DNA of 64,000 bases from Sorangium cellulosum So ce56 (GCF_000067165.1 NC_010162.1:10404501-10468500); one strand, 5' to 3'. Shown: positions 7,042-16,439, numbered from the stretch's first letter. Numbers and translations are program-made. Notes: generated from the letters alone by a model not told the origin.

Positions 7042-9816
7042 TCAGTGGCTCGTCGGATCCGCGGGATCCGTGCCCGCGTCGCACTCATCGCCGTCGAGGA
7101 ACCCGTCGCCGTCGCGGTCGATGCCGATGCGCGTGCCCGAGCCCGGCGGCACGCAGGTGTACGTCACCGGGTGCCCGGTGAGCACGGCGAGCGAGCGCAG
7201 GACGAGATCGCTCAAGGGCGGGGCCGCGGCCCGCGCCGTGGTGAACTGGCCACCTCCGATATAGAGGAGGCCGGTCTCCTCGAGGAGGAACGGGAGCTTC
7301 GCCACGAGGTCGCACTCCCCGACCTCGGCGCGCTGGCGGAGCAGGTCGATGCGCGGCCAGGCCGCCGTGGCGTTGTGCGAGCCGAGCGTGACCTGCTGCC
7401 CGACGATGGGGGCGAGGTTCGTGTCGAACGCGAGCATGTACTCCACGGCCTGCTCGCGGAGGAGCTCGCCGGGCGCGCCGGGCGGGAAGCCGTTCGGCGA
7501 GAACTCGCTCTGCTCGAACCCGATCGCCTGGTGGAAGCGGAAGAGCGTGTCCATCACGCCATCGTGCATGAACCCGAAGCCGCGGATCTGGTCGCCCTTG
7601 AAGTCGTTGTCTCCCAGGTGGAAGAGGCTCGGGACGGGGGCCATGCCGAACATGCCGACCTTCTGGTACATGTTGCGCAGGTGGGGGATCTTGAAGCTCT
7701 GGCCGTTCTCCTGGCCGATGCTCGCGCCGTCCGTCCCGAAGAAGCCAGGGAATTCGCTGCTACCGGCGTTCCCATCCGGGTCCAGGGTATGGCAGGAATT
7801 GCACGAGAAGGTCCCGGCGCCGCCTTCGCGGAAGAAGTGATCGCGCCCGGCCTGTTGATCGGTGTTCAGCGAGTTGTCCAGGTTCCGGATCGGGTTCGGC
7901 GGATACGAGAGCTGGAGGATGAAGTCCGTGAACGCCTCCATGTCCTCGTCGGGGATGGGCGCGTGCCGGCCGAGCAGGTTGGTGAAGCCGCCCTGGAATT
8001 TCTCGAATGCCGCGCGCTCGTCGAAGGCCCCGCTGTCCGGCTGCGCGGTGGACGCGTCGTTGCCGCCCGTGCGGTCGCCGCGCCAGTGCATCGGGCCGTG
8101 GTTGGCCATGCCGCGCAGGCTCTGGGTCGTCATCGGCCCTTTCATGGGCTTCAGCGAGGTGTCGGCGGGGAACGGCGGGTTGATGTTCGTGAACGGCCCA
8201 GGGTTCGTCACGGTGTCCCCGTCGGGGTTGCCGAGGTCCCATGCCAGGCTATCGACGTCGCCGAAGACGTGGCAGCTCGCGCACGACGAGTCGCCGTGAG
8301 CCGACGAGAAGCTCGCGTCATGGAGGAACCGCCGCCCGCGGACCACGCTCTCCGGCTCGGGGTTGTGGAGGGGGATGTGCGCCGTCTCGGCGTTCGTGGA
8401 CGTGTTGACGATCGAGATGGAGTTGTCGAAGCGCGTGAGCACGTACAGGCGGCCGCGCGGCTGATCGAGCGCTAGCCCGCTCGGCCCGCCGCCGGTGACC
8501 TGGATCTGGCTCGCGAGGCTCGGCGTGAAGGTGTCATTCTCGATCTGGGCCGTCTGGAAGACCCCGACCTTGCTCGACCCGAACGCCGCGACGTAGAGCT
8601 TCGATCCGTCGCTCGTCACCGCCATGTCGACCGGCGTGGCCAGGCTCTTCGCGTTCTCGGCGTTGGGCACCGGAGCGCAGCACGTCGAGTAATCGATGTG
8701 TTTGTTCAGGTGCCGCGGCAGGACCGAGCCGCCGCTGCCGAGCACGGAGATCCGGCTCTCGTGCAGGTGTCCCCGGACGCTCGTGCCGGCGAAGGTGCCC
8801 GGGCCCTCGAAGCGATCGAGGTTGAACGCCTCGGTGTTGGAGACGTAGACCTTCCCGTTCGCCGGGTTGACGACCATGTTGTAGAGGACGGTCCCGACGC
8901 CGGTGAAGTAGCCGGCGCTGCCAGGCCGCTGGACAGGGGGATTGGCCGTGGCGTCGATGACGAAGACGTCCTTGTCGGGCAGCGAGAACATGACCGAGTC
9001 GTCCCAGGGGTTGCCCCCGGCGTCGACCCAGTGGGTCCCGTCGTGCTGGACGATGAGCGACGTCGTCAGCTGCGGCTCCCCGAGGTAATTCGTGAACGGC
9101 GGCAGCATCCCACCTTCGTCCTCCACGATCGCGCGGTGCACGGCGGTCGTGCGGTTGCCGGTGTGGAAGCCGGCGGCGTACACCGAGGTCCCGTCCGGGC
9201 TGACCGCGAGCGCCCTCGGCGTGTCGGTGAAGAAGGAGAGGATCGTGAGGGGCGTGCCTCCGAGCGATGACTGGGTCGCGACGGCGCTCGCGTTGAACAC
9301 CCACACGTCGGCGCGGCCGACCCCGGGCGTCGTCAGCTGCGGATCGAACGGCGCGTTCTGGCCGCGGTGGGCGGCGGTGATGAACGCGCGCGACCGCCCG
9401 GGACCGCCGAAGACGATGTCCCGCGGCTCGTCCCCGACGAGGAGCGTGCGCACGACCCGCGGCCGCAAGGGAAACGAGACGTCGACGACGCTGACGCTAT
9501 CGGAGAGGTGATTGACGACCCACACCTCGCCGTCGTTCCGCGCGGCGACAGCGACGGGCTCCAGGCCGACGGTCACGGATGAAATGTGTGTCAGACCACC
9601 CGACGAGACGTAGAATATCTCCAGACGATTGTCGGGTGTATTGGCCGCGAAGAGCAGGTTTCGGCTTGGTGACAGCGCGAGCGGTCGGACCTGACCGCTC
9701 TCGAAGAGGGTGTACGACGGAGCCGCCTCCGCGCTTGCTCCGACAGCGAGGCAAACGAGCGTGGCGGCGGTGGAGAGCAGGCGATTCTGGGAGCGCAGTG
9801 CACGATGTGGGCGCAT
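7042..9816 (-). CDS. Secreted beta-propeller protein with two c-type haem motifs (cytochrome c peroxidase-like C-terminal half)
   Basis: The 924-residue product has its start fixed by AAGGAGG five bases before the ATG at 9816. A signal peptide ends near GASAEAAPS. Residues ~40-480 are YVTN/WD-like propeller repeats (VWVVNHLSDSVSVVDV; KLYVAAFGSSKVGVF; RLYVLTRFDNSISIVNT). The C-terminal half has two CxxCH motifs, CASCH near residue 510 and CNSCH near residue 672, in a layout like di-haem peroxidase/MauG relatives. The last residues (DRDGDGFLDGDECDAGTDP) form an acidic calcium-binding-type repeat. It probably works outside the cytoplasmic membrane in electron transfer; the substrate is unknown. 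It converges with the RsbR-like gene. Confidence 0.82.
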   Translation of the reverse strand: MRPHRALRSQNRLLSTAATLVCLAVGASAEAAPSYTLFESGQVRPLALSPSRNLLFAANTPDNRLEIFYVSSGGLTHISSVTVGLEPVAVAARNDGEVWVVNHLSDSVSVVDVSFPLRPRVVRTLLVGDEPRDIVFGGPGRSRAFITAAHRGQNAPFDPQLTTPGVGRADVWVFNASAVATQSSLGGTPLTILSFFTDTPRALAVSPDGTSVYAAGFHTGNRTTAVHRAIVEDEGGMLPPFTNYLGEPQLTTSLIVQHDGTHWVDAGGNPWDDSVMFSLPDKDVFVIDATANPPVQRPGSAGYFTGVGTVLYNMVVNPANGKVYVSNTEAFNLDRFEGPGTFAGTSVRGHLHESRISVLGSGGSVLPRHLNKHIDYSTCCAPVPNAENAKSLATPVDMAVTSDGSKLYVAAFGSSKVGVFQTAQIENDTFTPSLASQIQVTGGGPSGLALDQPRGRLYVLTRFDNSISIVNTSTNAETAHIPLHNPEPESVVRGRRFLHDASFSSAHGDSSCASCHVFGDVDSLAWDLGNPDGDTVTNPGPFTNINPPFPADTSLKPMKGPMTTQSLRGMANHGPMHWRGDRTGGNDASTAQPDSGAFDERAAFEKFQGGFTNLLGRHAPIPDEDMEAFTDFILQLSYPPNPIRNLDNSLNTDQQAGRDHFFREGGAGTFSCNSCHTLDPDGNAGSSEFPGFFGTDGASIGQENGQSFKIPHLRNMYQKVGMFGMAPVPSLFHLGDNDFKGDQIRGFGFMHDGVMDTLFRFHQAIGFEQSEFSPNGFPPGAPGELLREQAVEYMLAFDTNLAPIVGQQVTLGSHNATAAWPRIDLLRQRAEVGECDLVAKLPFLLEETGLLYIGGGQFTTARAAAPPLSDLVLRSLAVLTGHPVTYTCVPPGSGTRIGIDRDGDGFLDGDECDAGTDPADPTSH

Positions 9817-9846
9817 ACCGACCTCCTTGCCAGGGGGCTTTGGCAA

Positions 9847-10339
9847 AAGGACTCCTCAGTGTAGAAGTGCACGGTTATCCTTGAGGAATCAAGAACTTCC
9901 TGATGCCGCTGGTGTGCTCCCTGTTGGGCAGCCAACAAGGGTGATGTCGTGATGCGGCCGTGTCGCTTTTGTCGAGTGTCTCGCCGCGTATCTCGCCGCG
10001 ATCTCGCCGCGTGTCTCGTCGTGTGTCTCGCCGCGTGTATGCGCGAACTGCCTACACGGTGGCCGCGTCAACGACTGTGGTGTGCGCCAGCGGAGGCGCT
10101 GGCGCGCCGCGAGAGCAGCTCGCCGCCAGGGCCGATAGAGACCCATAGGAGAAGGAGAGCGGCGCCGCGCACGCCGCGCGCGTGGCGTGGAGGACGTCTC
10201 GCGTGGATCGAAGGGCCGTTGGATTCTTGTTGCTGGCAGGCGTCCCCGTGCTCATCGCCGCCGCGCGGAGCGCCTGGACCGCCGGCGCGGCTCGAGACTA
10301 GGATCGTCCCCCGTACACATCGAGCCTCGGGAGATCGCC
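9847..10339. other. Intergenic region with a 12-base tandem repeat
   Basis: No gene is supported in this ~490-base stretch between divergent genes. It contains five imperfect head-to-tail copies of a 12-base unit at 9979-10037. The remainder shows nothing I can name. In-frame extensions upstream of the DUF2277 gene are not used because its ATG has its own ribosome site and the conserved N-terminus. Confidence 0.55.
9979..10037. repeat. Tandem repeat, five copies of TCTCGCCGCGTG-like unit
   Basis: Units start at 9979, 9991, 10002, 10014 and 10026. Each is TCTCGCCGCG followed by TG, TA or A, with one copy carrying TCGTG substitutions. Unit length is 11-12 bases, so the array does not keep a reading frame. 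Confidence 0.85.
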
Positions 10340-10612
10340 ATGTGCCGGAACATCAGGACGCTGTTCAACTTCGAGCCGCCGGCGACGGAGGAGGAGATCC
10401 GGGCGGCGTCGCTGCAGTTCGTGCGGAAGCTGAGCGGCTTCAACCGGCCGTCGCAGGCCAACGAAGCGGCGTTCGCGCAGGCCGTGGAGGACGTCGCGGC
10501 CGCGGCGCGCGTGCTGATGGCGTCGCTGTCCACGACCGCCGCGCCGCGGGACCGCGAGATCGAGGCGACCAAGGCGCGCGAGCGCTCGCGGCTGCGCTTC
10601 AGCCGCGGCTGA
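10340..10612 (+). CDS. DUF2277 family protein
   Basis: The 90-residue product begins MCRNIRTLFNFEPPATEEEI, the hallmark N-terminus of DUF2277. It continues with AASLQFVRKLSGFNRPS and a helical middle, and ends in an Arg-rich tail. The ATG at 10340 has GGGAGA upstream. The family is small, cytosolic and of unknown function; the CxxIRxLxxxEPPAT start is very conserved, so the Cys may be functional. The gene stands alone and converges with the TetR gene 39 bases downstream. Confidence 0.85.
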   Translation: MCRNIRTLFNFEPPATEEEIRAASLQFVRKLSGFNRPSQANEAAFAQAVEDVAAAARVLMASLSTTAAPRDREIEATKARERSRLRFSRG

Positions 10613-10651
10613 GGCGCGGGGCCGCCGCGCCGAGCTCGGCTGACCCTCCGG

Positions 10652-11386
10652 CTATCGCGCCGTGCCGCGCGCCTTGCGCGCCGCGCTGCCGTGCCCCTTG
10701 CCCTCGCGGCGAGGGCCCGGCGCGGACGGCTCTCCTTGCCGTGATGGCGCCGCCTGCGGTGATTGCCCCGCCCTCGCCTCCCGGGCGCGCCGCTCCGGCA
10801 AGCACACAACGCGCGCGGCGATGGCCATGCCCTCGAGGAAGGCCTCGCGCGTCGCGGCGCCGTGCTTCAGGCCGCGCGCCGAGGAAACCAGGGTGTCCGC
10901 GAGCTGGCGCCCGGTGACCCCCGCGGGCTCGTAGGCGGCCGCGAGCCCGGAGGCGCGCAAGGCCTCGGCCACGGCCTCGACGAACCGCCCCTCGTGCTCG
11001 GCGACGAGGGGGCCGACGAGCTCGCTCGCGGCGGTCGAGAGATCCGCCGCGTCGGCCCCGAGCGCGCCGACGAACCGGCCGACCCACGCGTCGAACGCGG
11101 CCACGAGCCGCTCCTCCAGGGGGCGCTCCGCGTCGGCGAGCGCGGCCGCGGCCGCGGCGAGCGCGGTGTCGAAGAAGTGCCCCACGGACGCGCGGAAGAG
11201 CTCCTCCTTCGTGGCGAAGTGGAGGTAGAGGCCCTGCCGCGAGACGCCCGCCGCGCGCGCGACCTCGTCCATCGACGTCTTCCGGAAGCCGAAGCGCAGG
11301 AACACCGTGAACGCCGCGTCCATCAGCTTGCGGCGGCGCAGATCCTCGGCGGGTCTGTCGGTGGAGCTCGGGCCGCCCTCGTTCAC
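10652..11386 (-). CDS. TetR family transcriptional regulator
   Basis: An N-terminal TetR helix-turn-helix is clear: KLMDAAFTVFLRFGFRKTSM then VARAAGVSRQGLYLHFATKEELF. A ligand-binding helical domain follows. The final ~40 residues are basic and low in complexity (REGKGHGSAARKARG), an unusual tail. I take the GTG at 11386 as start; a TTG at 11404 in the same frame would lie inside the inverted repeat at 11398-11423. The gene is read away from the VTT membrane protein gene and both flank that repeat, so it probably represses itself and the neighbour. The ligand is unknown. Confidence 0.85.
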   Translation of the reverse strand: MNEGGPSSTDRPAEDLRRRKLMDAAFTVFLRFGFRKTSMDEVARAAGVSRQGLYLHFATKEELFRASVGHFFDTALAAAAAALADAERPLEERLVAAFDAWVGRFVGALGADAADLSTAASELVGPLVAEHEGRFVEAVAEALRASGLAAAYEPAGVTGRQLADTLVSSARGLKHGAATREAFLEGMAIAARVVCLPERRAREARAGQSPQAAPSRQGEPSAPGPRREGKGHGSAARKARGTAR

Positions 11387-11397
11387 GATGGTCAATA

Positions 11398-11423
11398 TTG
11401 ACAATAGTAGACCAAATTGTCAA
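11398..11423. promoter_or_regulatory. Putative TetR operator: perfect inverted repeat TTGACAAT-N10-ATTGTCAA
   Basis: The arms at 11398-11405 and 11416-11423 are exact reverse complements with a ten-base spacer. The site lies in the short gap between the divergent TetR and VTT-family genes and stands out as AT-rich in a GC-rich background. TTGACA inside both arms also matches the -35 consensus. Operator assignment is inference from position and symmetry. Confidence 0.7.
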
Positions 11424-11445
11424 CAGGAGCCTTGACGGTGCGCAG

Positions 11446-12174
11446 GTGGGCTGTCAGGTACGTCGGGTGCGCCAGCCCGCCTCCCCGGCCGATCCCGCGC
11501 GCTCTCCCTCCCGCGCCCGCCGGGGGGTGAAGATCGGCGTGGTCGCCGCGGCCGCCGTGCTCCTCGTCGTCGCGCAGCGCATGGGGCTGTTCGAGATCTT
11601 CGGCGAGCCGGCGCGCATCAAGCAGGCGCTCCTCTCGCTCGGGCCGTGGGGGTATGTCGCGTTCGTCCTGGCGTACGCCGCGCTCCAGCCGTTCGGCGTG
11701 CCGGGCACGGTGTTCATCCTGGCGGCGCCGCTCATCTGGCCCTGGCCGGTGGCGTTCGCGCTCTCGATGGCGGGCACCATGGCGGCGAGCGTCGTGGGCT
11801 TCTCGTTCGCGCGCTTCGTCGCCCGCGACTGGGTCGCAGCGCGTGTGCCGGCGCGCTTTCGCGCCTACGACGAGGCCCTGAAGCGGCGGGCGTTCCTGAC
11901 GGTGTTCGTGCTCCGCCTTGTCCTCTGGATGCCGCCCATGCTCCACGTCTTCTTCGGCGTCTCCGGGGTGCGCTTCTGGACGCATTTCTGGGGCTCGCTG
12001 GCCGGGTACGCCCTGCCGCTCCTGGCGACTGCCTATTTCGGCCAACGGGTCTTCGACGCCCTGCGCGACGCGCCCCCGTCGGCGTGGGCGGGAATGGGCG
12101 CCGCCGCGGTGGCCGTCATGGTCCTTTCATGGCTGGCCAGGCGCTGCTCCAGGCGCGGCGCCGTCCCCTCCTGA
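11446..12174 (+). CDS. VTT/DedA-like (TVP38/TMEM64 family) membrane protein
   Basis: The product is ~240 residues. It has a basic N-terminus, one TM helix (GVVAAAAVLLVVAQRMGLF), then the VTT core: WGYVAFVLAYAALQPFGVPG, FILAAPLIWPWPVAFALSM, AGTMAASVVGFSFARF. Later comes the conserved RAFLTVFVLRLVLWMP segment and two further TM helices. Proteins of this family move or hold lipids at the inner membrane; this one's substrate is unknown. The start is uncertain: GTG at 11446 or 11467 is possible, neither with a good ribosome site. The divergent TetR gene and shared operator suggest ligand-controlled expression. Confidence 0.75.
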   Translation: MGCQVRRVRQPASPADPARSPSRARRGVKIGVVAAAAVLLVVAQRMGLFEIFGEPARIKQALLSLGPWGYVAFVLAYAALQPFGVPGTVFILAAPLIWPWPVAFALSMAGTMAASVVGFSFARFVARDWVAARVPARFRAYDEALKRRAFLTVFVLRLVLWMPPMLHVFFGVSGVRFWTHFWGSLAGYALPLLATAYFGQRVFDALRDAPPSAWAGMGAAAVAVMVLSWLARRCSRRGAVPS

Positions 12175-12266
12175 CACTCTTGGCATCACGAGAGGCCCTG
12201 TCTCCCGCGAAATTGCGTCGCGAGCGGGTCGAGCAGCGCAACCGCGAGAAGGGCGAGACGTTTTCC

Positions 12267-12377
12267 ATGGTGGTTCCACCGGACATGTTCGAGCTGGCGA
12301 GCGACATGTGGGAGCCGCCCGAGGAGCCCGAGCGCAGCGGGCGCGACATGCGGTTCATCGACACCACGGGCGGCTGA
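12267..12377 (+). CDS. Possible small protein, 36 residues
   Basis: A short frame begins MVVPPDMFELASDMWEPPEE and ends RFIDTTGG with TGA. The amino-acid make-up is protein-like and acidic, unlike the Arg-rich shadow frames around it. The frame is open upstream to about 12180, so the true start may be earlier. The rest of the 12175-12496 gap holds nothing else I can name. No family is recognised. Confidence 0.25.
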   Translation: MVVPPDMFELASDMWEPPEEPERSGRDMRFIDTTGG

Positions 12378-12496
12378 TCCGAGCACGGGAGTCCCGACCG
12401 CCACGGACGGCGCGAGCGAGGGCGGCCGCTCGACCGGAGGCGAGCCAGCCTCGCGGCCCGACCGCTGGGCCGCCCCTCGCGTGGTAGCTTTCGCCC

Positions 12497-14050
12497 GTGA
12501 AGCTCTCGTTCAACATCGCTGGCCCCTGCATCCCCGGCGAGCACTACATGCTGCCGCCCGAGCGCCGGCTCGGGCCGGTGCTCGATGCGATCGAGGAACG
12601 CAGGTACTTCACGCTCCACGCCGGCCGCCAGACGGGCAAGACCACCAGCGCCCGCTGGCTCGCCGAGCACCTGAACCACAAGGGCGACCTCGGCGCCGTC
12701 TGGGTCGACGTCCAGATCGCCCGCGAAGAGCCCGATCCGGCGAAGGCCTTCGAGGCCGTCCTCTACGCGCTCGACACCGCGGTCGACCGCGACCTGCCCG
12801 ACCTCGGCCGCCCCGCGGACGACGTCCGCCGCGTCGATCCGGCGAGCACCTTCGTCCTGCGCTACCTGCGCGATCTCGCGGCGCGCAGTGACAGGCCGCT
12901 GGTCGTGCTCTTCGACGAGGCGGATGGGCTCGTGGGGGCGACGATGGTCTCGTTCCTAACCCAGCTCCGGCAGGGCTACCTCGACCGGAGCCGGATCCCG
13001 TTCCCCTCCAGCGTGGCCCTCATCGGCCAGCGCCAGGTGCGCGACTACGCGCTCGCCCTGGAGGAGCGGCGCGCGGTCGCGTGGCTGGGCACGACGTCGC
13101 CGTTCAACATCACCGCCGAGGCGACGACGCTCGGCCCCTTCACCGAGGCCGAGGTCGCCGAGCTGCTCGCGCAGCACACCGCCGCGACCGGACAGCGCTT
13201 CGAGCCCGAGGCGGTGCGGCGGATCTGGGAGCTGGGACAGGGCCACCCATGGCTGACCAGCGCGATGGCCGACCAGATCGTCCGCCGCGACGTGGAGGAC
13301 CGCGCCGTCCCGATCACGACAGCCCACGTCGAGGCGGCCAAGGAGACGCTCATCCTGGAGCGCCGCTCGCACATCGACTCGCTCATCGCCCGGCTGCGCG
13401 AGCCCCGGGTGCGGCGCGTGCTCGATCCCATGCTGGCCGGCACGCAAACGGACAGCGATGTGCTCGATGACGATTTCTCCTACGTCCTCGGCCTGGGCCT
13501 GATCCGCTTCCATGGCGGGCGCTTCGAGATCGCGAATCCGATCTATCGCGAGGTCGTCCCTCGGGCGCTCACGTTCATTCGCCAGGCGCAGATCCCGGCC
13601 GAGCCCGCCGCTTACGTCCACCCGGACGGCTCGCTCGACATGGGCAAGCTCTTCACCGACTGGCAAGCGTTCTGGCGCAAGGACGGCCACCTCGCCGCCG
13701 AGGGGTTCGGCTACCGCGAGGCCGGGCCGCACCTGATGCTGATGGCCTTCTTGCAGCGGGTCGTGAACGGCGGTGGACGGGTGGAGCGCGAGTACGGGCT
13801 CGGGCGCGGCGCGCTCGACCTGATGATCTGCTGGCGCGAGGAGCGCCACGCCATCGAGGTGAAGGTCCGCCGCGACACCGAGACCGAGGCCGAGGCGCTC
13901 GATCAGGTGGCGCGGTACCTGGAGCACGCGGGGCTCGGCGAGGGGTGGCTCGTGATGTTCGACCTGCGCAAGGAGCGATCGTGGGCAGAGAAGCTGTTCG
14001 TGCGCGAGGTGGCGCACGGGGGAAAGACGGTCCGCCTCGTGGGGTGTTGA
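12497..14050 (+). CDS. P-loop ATPase with C-terminal PD-(D/E)XK nuclease-like domain
   Basis: The 517-residue product starts at GTG 12497 (KLSFNIAGPCIPGEHYMLPP). Walker A is LHAGRQTGKTTSARWLAEHL near residues 40-55 and Walker B is RPLVVLFDEADGLVG near residue 140. This AAA/STAND-like unit with a winged helix tail resembles AAA-ATPase proteins paired with PDDEXK_9. The C-terminal ~130 residues contain GRGALDLMICW followed by HAIEVKV, the D-(x)n-ExK core of that nuclease fold. Its biological role is not known; relatives are abundant in myxobacteria and often linked to mobile DNA. It stands alone on the strand. Confidence 0.78.
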   Translation: MKLSFNIAGPCIPGEHYMLPPERRLGPVLDAIEERRYFTLHAGRQTGKTTSARWLAEHLNHKGDLGAVWVDVQIAREEPDPAKAFEAVLYALDTAVDRDLPDLGRPADDVRRVDPASTFVLRYLRDLAARSDRPLVVLFDEADGLVGATMVSFLTQLRQGYLDRSRIPFPSSVALIGQRQVRDYALALEERRAVAWLGTTSPFNITAEATTLGPFTEAEVAELLAQHTAATGQRFEPEAVRRIWELGQGHPWLTSAMADQIVRRDVEDRAVPITTAHVEAAKETLILERRSHIDSLIARLREPRVRRVLDPMLAGTQTDSDVLDDDFSYVLGLGLIRFHGGRFEIANPIYREVVPRALTFIRQAQIPAEPAAYVHPDGSLDMGKLFTDWQAFWRKDGHLAAEGFGYREAGPHLMLMAFLQRVVNGGGRVEREYGLGRGALDLMICWREERHAIEVKVRRDTETEAEALDQVARYLEHAGLGEGWLVMFDLRKERSWAEKLFVREVAHGGKTVRLVGC

Positions 14051-14243
14051 GGCCGCGCTGGGGCGATGACCACCGAGCCGCTCCGCCCCGTGTCCGGCCT
14101 GGACGGCGACGGCGCCGCTCGGAGCTGCCGGGTCGGGATCGATGAACCGGAATCGACGAAATTTCCTCGCGTCACCGCGCCGCGGGGCCGCGGCCCAGGG
14201 CCTCGCGCGTTGAAAGCCCGCCGCCGGAGGCTATGCACGAGGC

Positions 14244-15137
14244 ATGCGTGAGCGTCGCCCCAGCCAGACGGCATTCATCGTCGCCCTCATCCGGGCGCTC
14301 GCGGACCAGGGCCTGACCGACGTCCCGGGCTTCGAGGATCCGGTCGTCCACCGGCTGCTGTCGCGCCGGTGGAGCGCCGCGCTGGCGCTGTTCGCGCGCC
14401 GGCTCCGGCGCCTGGACCCCGCGAAGCGCGCGCGCGCCCTGGGCCGGCTCTCCGCGGTCCCGCTGCGCGTGATGGCCATCGACATCGAGCTCGAGCGCGC
14501 GGTGGCGCTCGGGTGCCGCCAGGTCGCGAGCCTGGGGGCGGGGCTCGACACGCGCGCTTTCCGGATGAAGGCGCTCTCGGCGACCCGGTTCTTCGAGATC
14601 GATCACCCGGCGACGCAGGCCTTCAAGCGGCGCAAGGCGGCGGGACTGCCGCCGCTCGTGGAGCAGCTGACCTACGTGCCCGTCAACTTCGAGCGCGACG
14701 CGCTCGCCGCGTGCCTCTCGGCCGCCGGCCATCGATCCGACGAGCCGACCGCGTGGGTCTGGGAGGGGGTGGTGATGTACCTGTCGGACGAGGCGCTGCG
14801 GTCCACGCTGCGGGCGCTCGCCGACGCCTCGGCGCCGGGCAGCGTCCTCCTCGTGTACTACATGGAACCCCCCGAATCGCGCCGGCCGCAGCGCATCCTC
14901 CGCCTGCTCACGTGGCTCTGGAGCGAGCCGCTCATCGGCCTGCGCCGGCGCGAGGTGATGCTCGCGGAGGTCGAGCGGGCCGGGTTCCGGGCGCTGCGCG
15001 ACACGGGCCCAGCGGACTGGGCCCGGCAGTTCGGAGCCCCGTTCGCGCCGTCCAACCCGGCCACGAACACCCGGCTCCTCGTCGCCGAGCGGCCCGGCCC
15101 GGGCGCTGCCCCGCCGCCCGCGCGCCCGCCGGCCTGA
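14244..15137 (+). CDS. SAM-dependent methyltransferase, leucine carboxyl methyltransferase (LCM/PPM) family
   Basis: The 297-residue product shows the LCM family pattern: an N-terminal helix pair, the SAM-binding loop ASLGAGLDTRAFRM, the acidic FFEIDHPATQAFKRRK strand, and WVWEGVVMYLSDEALRSTL. Family members methylate carboxylates or oxygen atoms of small molecules, often in secondary metabolism. The C-terminus has a Pro-rich tail (GAAPPPARPPA). No biosynthetic gene sits next to it. The start ATG at 14244 gives the usual length; the ~190 bases before it are empty. Confidence 0.82.
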   Translation: MRERRPSQTAFIVALIRALADQGLTDVPGFEDPVVHRLLSRRWSAALALFARRLRRLDPAKRARALGRLSAVPLRVMAIDIELERAVALGCRQVASLGAGLDTRAFRMKALSATRFFEIDHPATQAFKRRKAAGLPPLVEQLTYVPVNFERDALAACLSAAGHRSDEPTAWVWEGVVMYLSDEALRSTLRALADASAPGSVLLVYYMEPPESRRPQRILRLLTWLWSEPLIGLRRREVMLAEVERAGFRALRDTGPADWARQFGAPFAPSNPATNTRLLVAERPGPGAAPPPARPPA

Positions 15138-15155
15138 CCCGGCCGGCGCCGCGCC

Positions 15156-16439
15156 TCAGCTCCACGTCGCGGAGCGCCGCGGGTGGCGGGTCTCGATGGC
15201 CTCGGCGTGCCCCCGCAGCCCGCGCGCGGCCGGGAGGTTGCCGTGCTCCTCGAAGACGTCGGCAAGGGAGAGCCCGAGCACGACGATCTGCTGGGGCTTC
15301 TCCAGCGCGCCGACCATCGGGGCCACGGAGCCGAGCAGCTCGAAGGCCCGCCGCCACGCCGTCGCCGCGGCGTCCGGCATGTCGGCGTTGAGCGCCGCGT
15401 GGCCGGAGCAGCGGTGCATGTCCGCCGCGAACTCGTGGCTCCCGCGGCGGTTCGCGAGCTCTCCCGCGCGCGCGTACGCCTCCGACGCGTCCAGGAAGCG
15501 GCGCTGCTTGCTGTGCAGGCTGCCGAGCGAGGCGTAGGCCTCGGGGACGATCGCGAACAGGCCGCGCCGCTCCGCCTCCTTCAGCGCGGCGACGAACACC
15601 CGATGCCCCTCCTCGACCACGCCCGCCGCGATCAGCGAGCGCGCGCGCTGCATGGCGATGTGGACGGCCTCCTCGGCCAGCCCCCGGCTCGCCAGCATCT
15701 CCTCGGCTTGCTGCTGGAGCTGCGCGGCGTCGGCGTGCCGCCCCGCGTGAAAACACGTGTCGGCCTCGTGCAGGAGGCGCCGCGCGGGGAGGAGCTCCGG
15801 CGCGCGGAGGGGCGACTCGGCGGCGATGCGCAGCTCCAGATCGGCGGGGAGGCGCCGCCCGCGCGCCGAGAGATCGGTGATCACGCGCTCGAGATCGGCG
15901 ATGGCCGCGCCGTCGGCCTCCGGCCACACGACGCGGGACGCGCCCTCGCCGAGGCGCGCGAGCAGATCGCCGACGCTCGAGTGGGCAGGATCGACGAGGA
16001 CCCAGCGCACGAGCGCGAGGTCGGGGCAATGCGCGAGCCAGAAGAGGTCGCGGGCATAGGCGCGCGGGTCGTCGATGTGCTGCGGCGCCAGCACGACGAC
16101 CGCGGTCCCGTCCGGGGCGCTGGCGGCGACGTGCGCCGCGAGGGCGCTGGCGAAGGCGTCGAGCGGCTCGCGCAGCGGGCCGTCCTCGGGCGTCGCGAGC
16201 GCCGCCGGGGCGCCGAGCTCGCGCGACAGCGAGCGCTCTCGGGCCGCCCAGCCGCGGCTGGGCCCGTAGACAGGATCGGCCAGGACCCAGACGGGACGGG
16301 GCGCCGGGCCTGCTTCACCGAGCGCCCGCAGCAGCGCCAGCGTGTGGCCGTGGACGTGTGCCGGCACGATCACGTGCAGCAGGCGGGCTCGCTCGCCCGT
16401 GAAGATGGCGCTGAGCGCGCTGGCGAAGTCGTGGGTCAT
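15156..16439 (-). CDS. TPR-like repeat protein of unknown function
   Basis: The 427-residue product starts MTHDFASALSAIFTGERARL. The first ~200 residues have an alpha/beta pattern with hydrophobic strands (LLHVIVPAHVHGHTLALL; GTAVVVLAPQHID; ALVRWVLVDPAH) but no catalytic motif I recognise. Residues ~210-400 are helical hairpins with TPR spacing (LHEADTCFHAGRHADAAQL; AYASLGSLHSKQRRFLDASEAYARAG). It has no signal peptide or TM segment, so it is cytosolic, probably a scaffold or sensor. It converges with the LCM methyltransferase gene 18 bases away. Confidence 0.6.
   Translation of the reverse strand: MTHDFASALSAIFTGERARLLHVIVPAHVHGHTLALLRALGEAGPAPRPVWVLADPVYGPSRGWAARERSLSRELGAPAALATPEDGPLREPLDAFASALAAHVAASAPDGTAVVVLAPQHIDDPRAYARDLFWLAHCPDLALVRWVLVDPAHSSVGDLLARLGEGASRVVWPEADGAAIADLERVITDLSARGRRLPADLELRIAAESPLRAPELLPARRLLHEADTCFHAGRHADAAQLQQQAEEMLASRGLAEEAVHIAMQRARSLIAAGVVEEGHRVFVAALKEAERRGLFAIVPEAYASLGSLHSKQRRFLDASEAYARAGELANRRGSHEFAADMHRCSGHAALNADMPDAAATAWRRAFELLGSVAPMVGALEKPQQIVVLGLSLADVFEEHGNLPAARGLRGHAEAIETRHPRRSATWS

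Noticed and set aside
9979..10037. CRISPR or iteron-type origin
   Set aside because: Units are head-to-tail without spacers and GC-rich. No replication gene is near.
10599..11423. 274-codon frame overlapping the TetR gene in another frame
   Set aside because: It has no HTH and is Arg/Gly-rich. The frame at 10652 carries the complete TetR motif.
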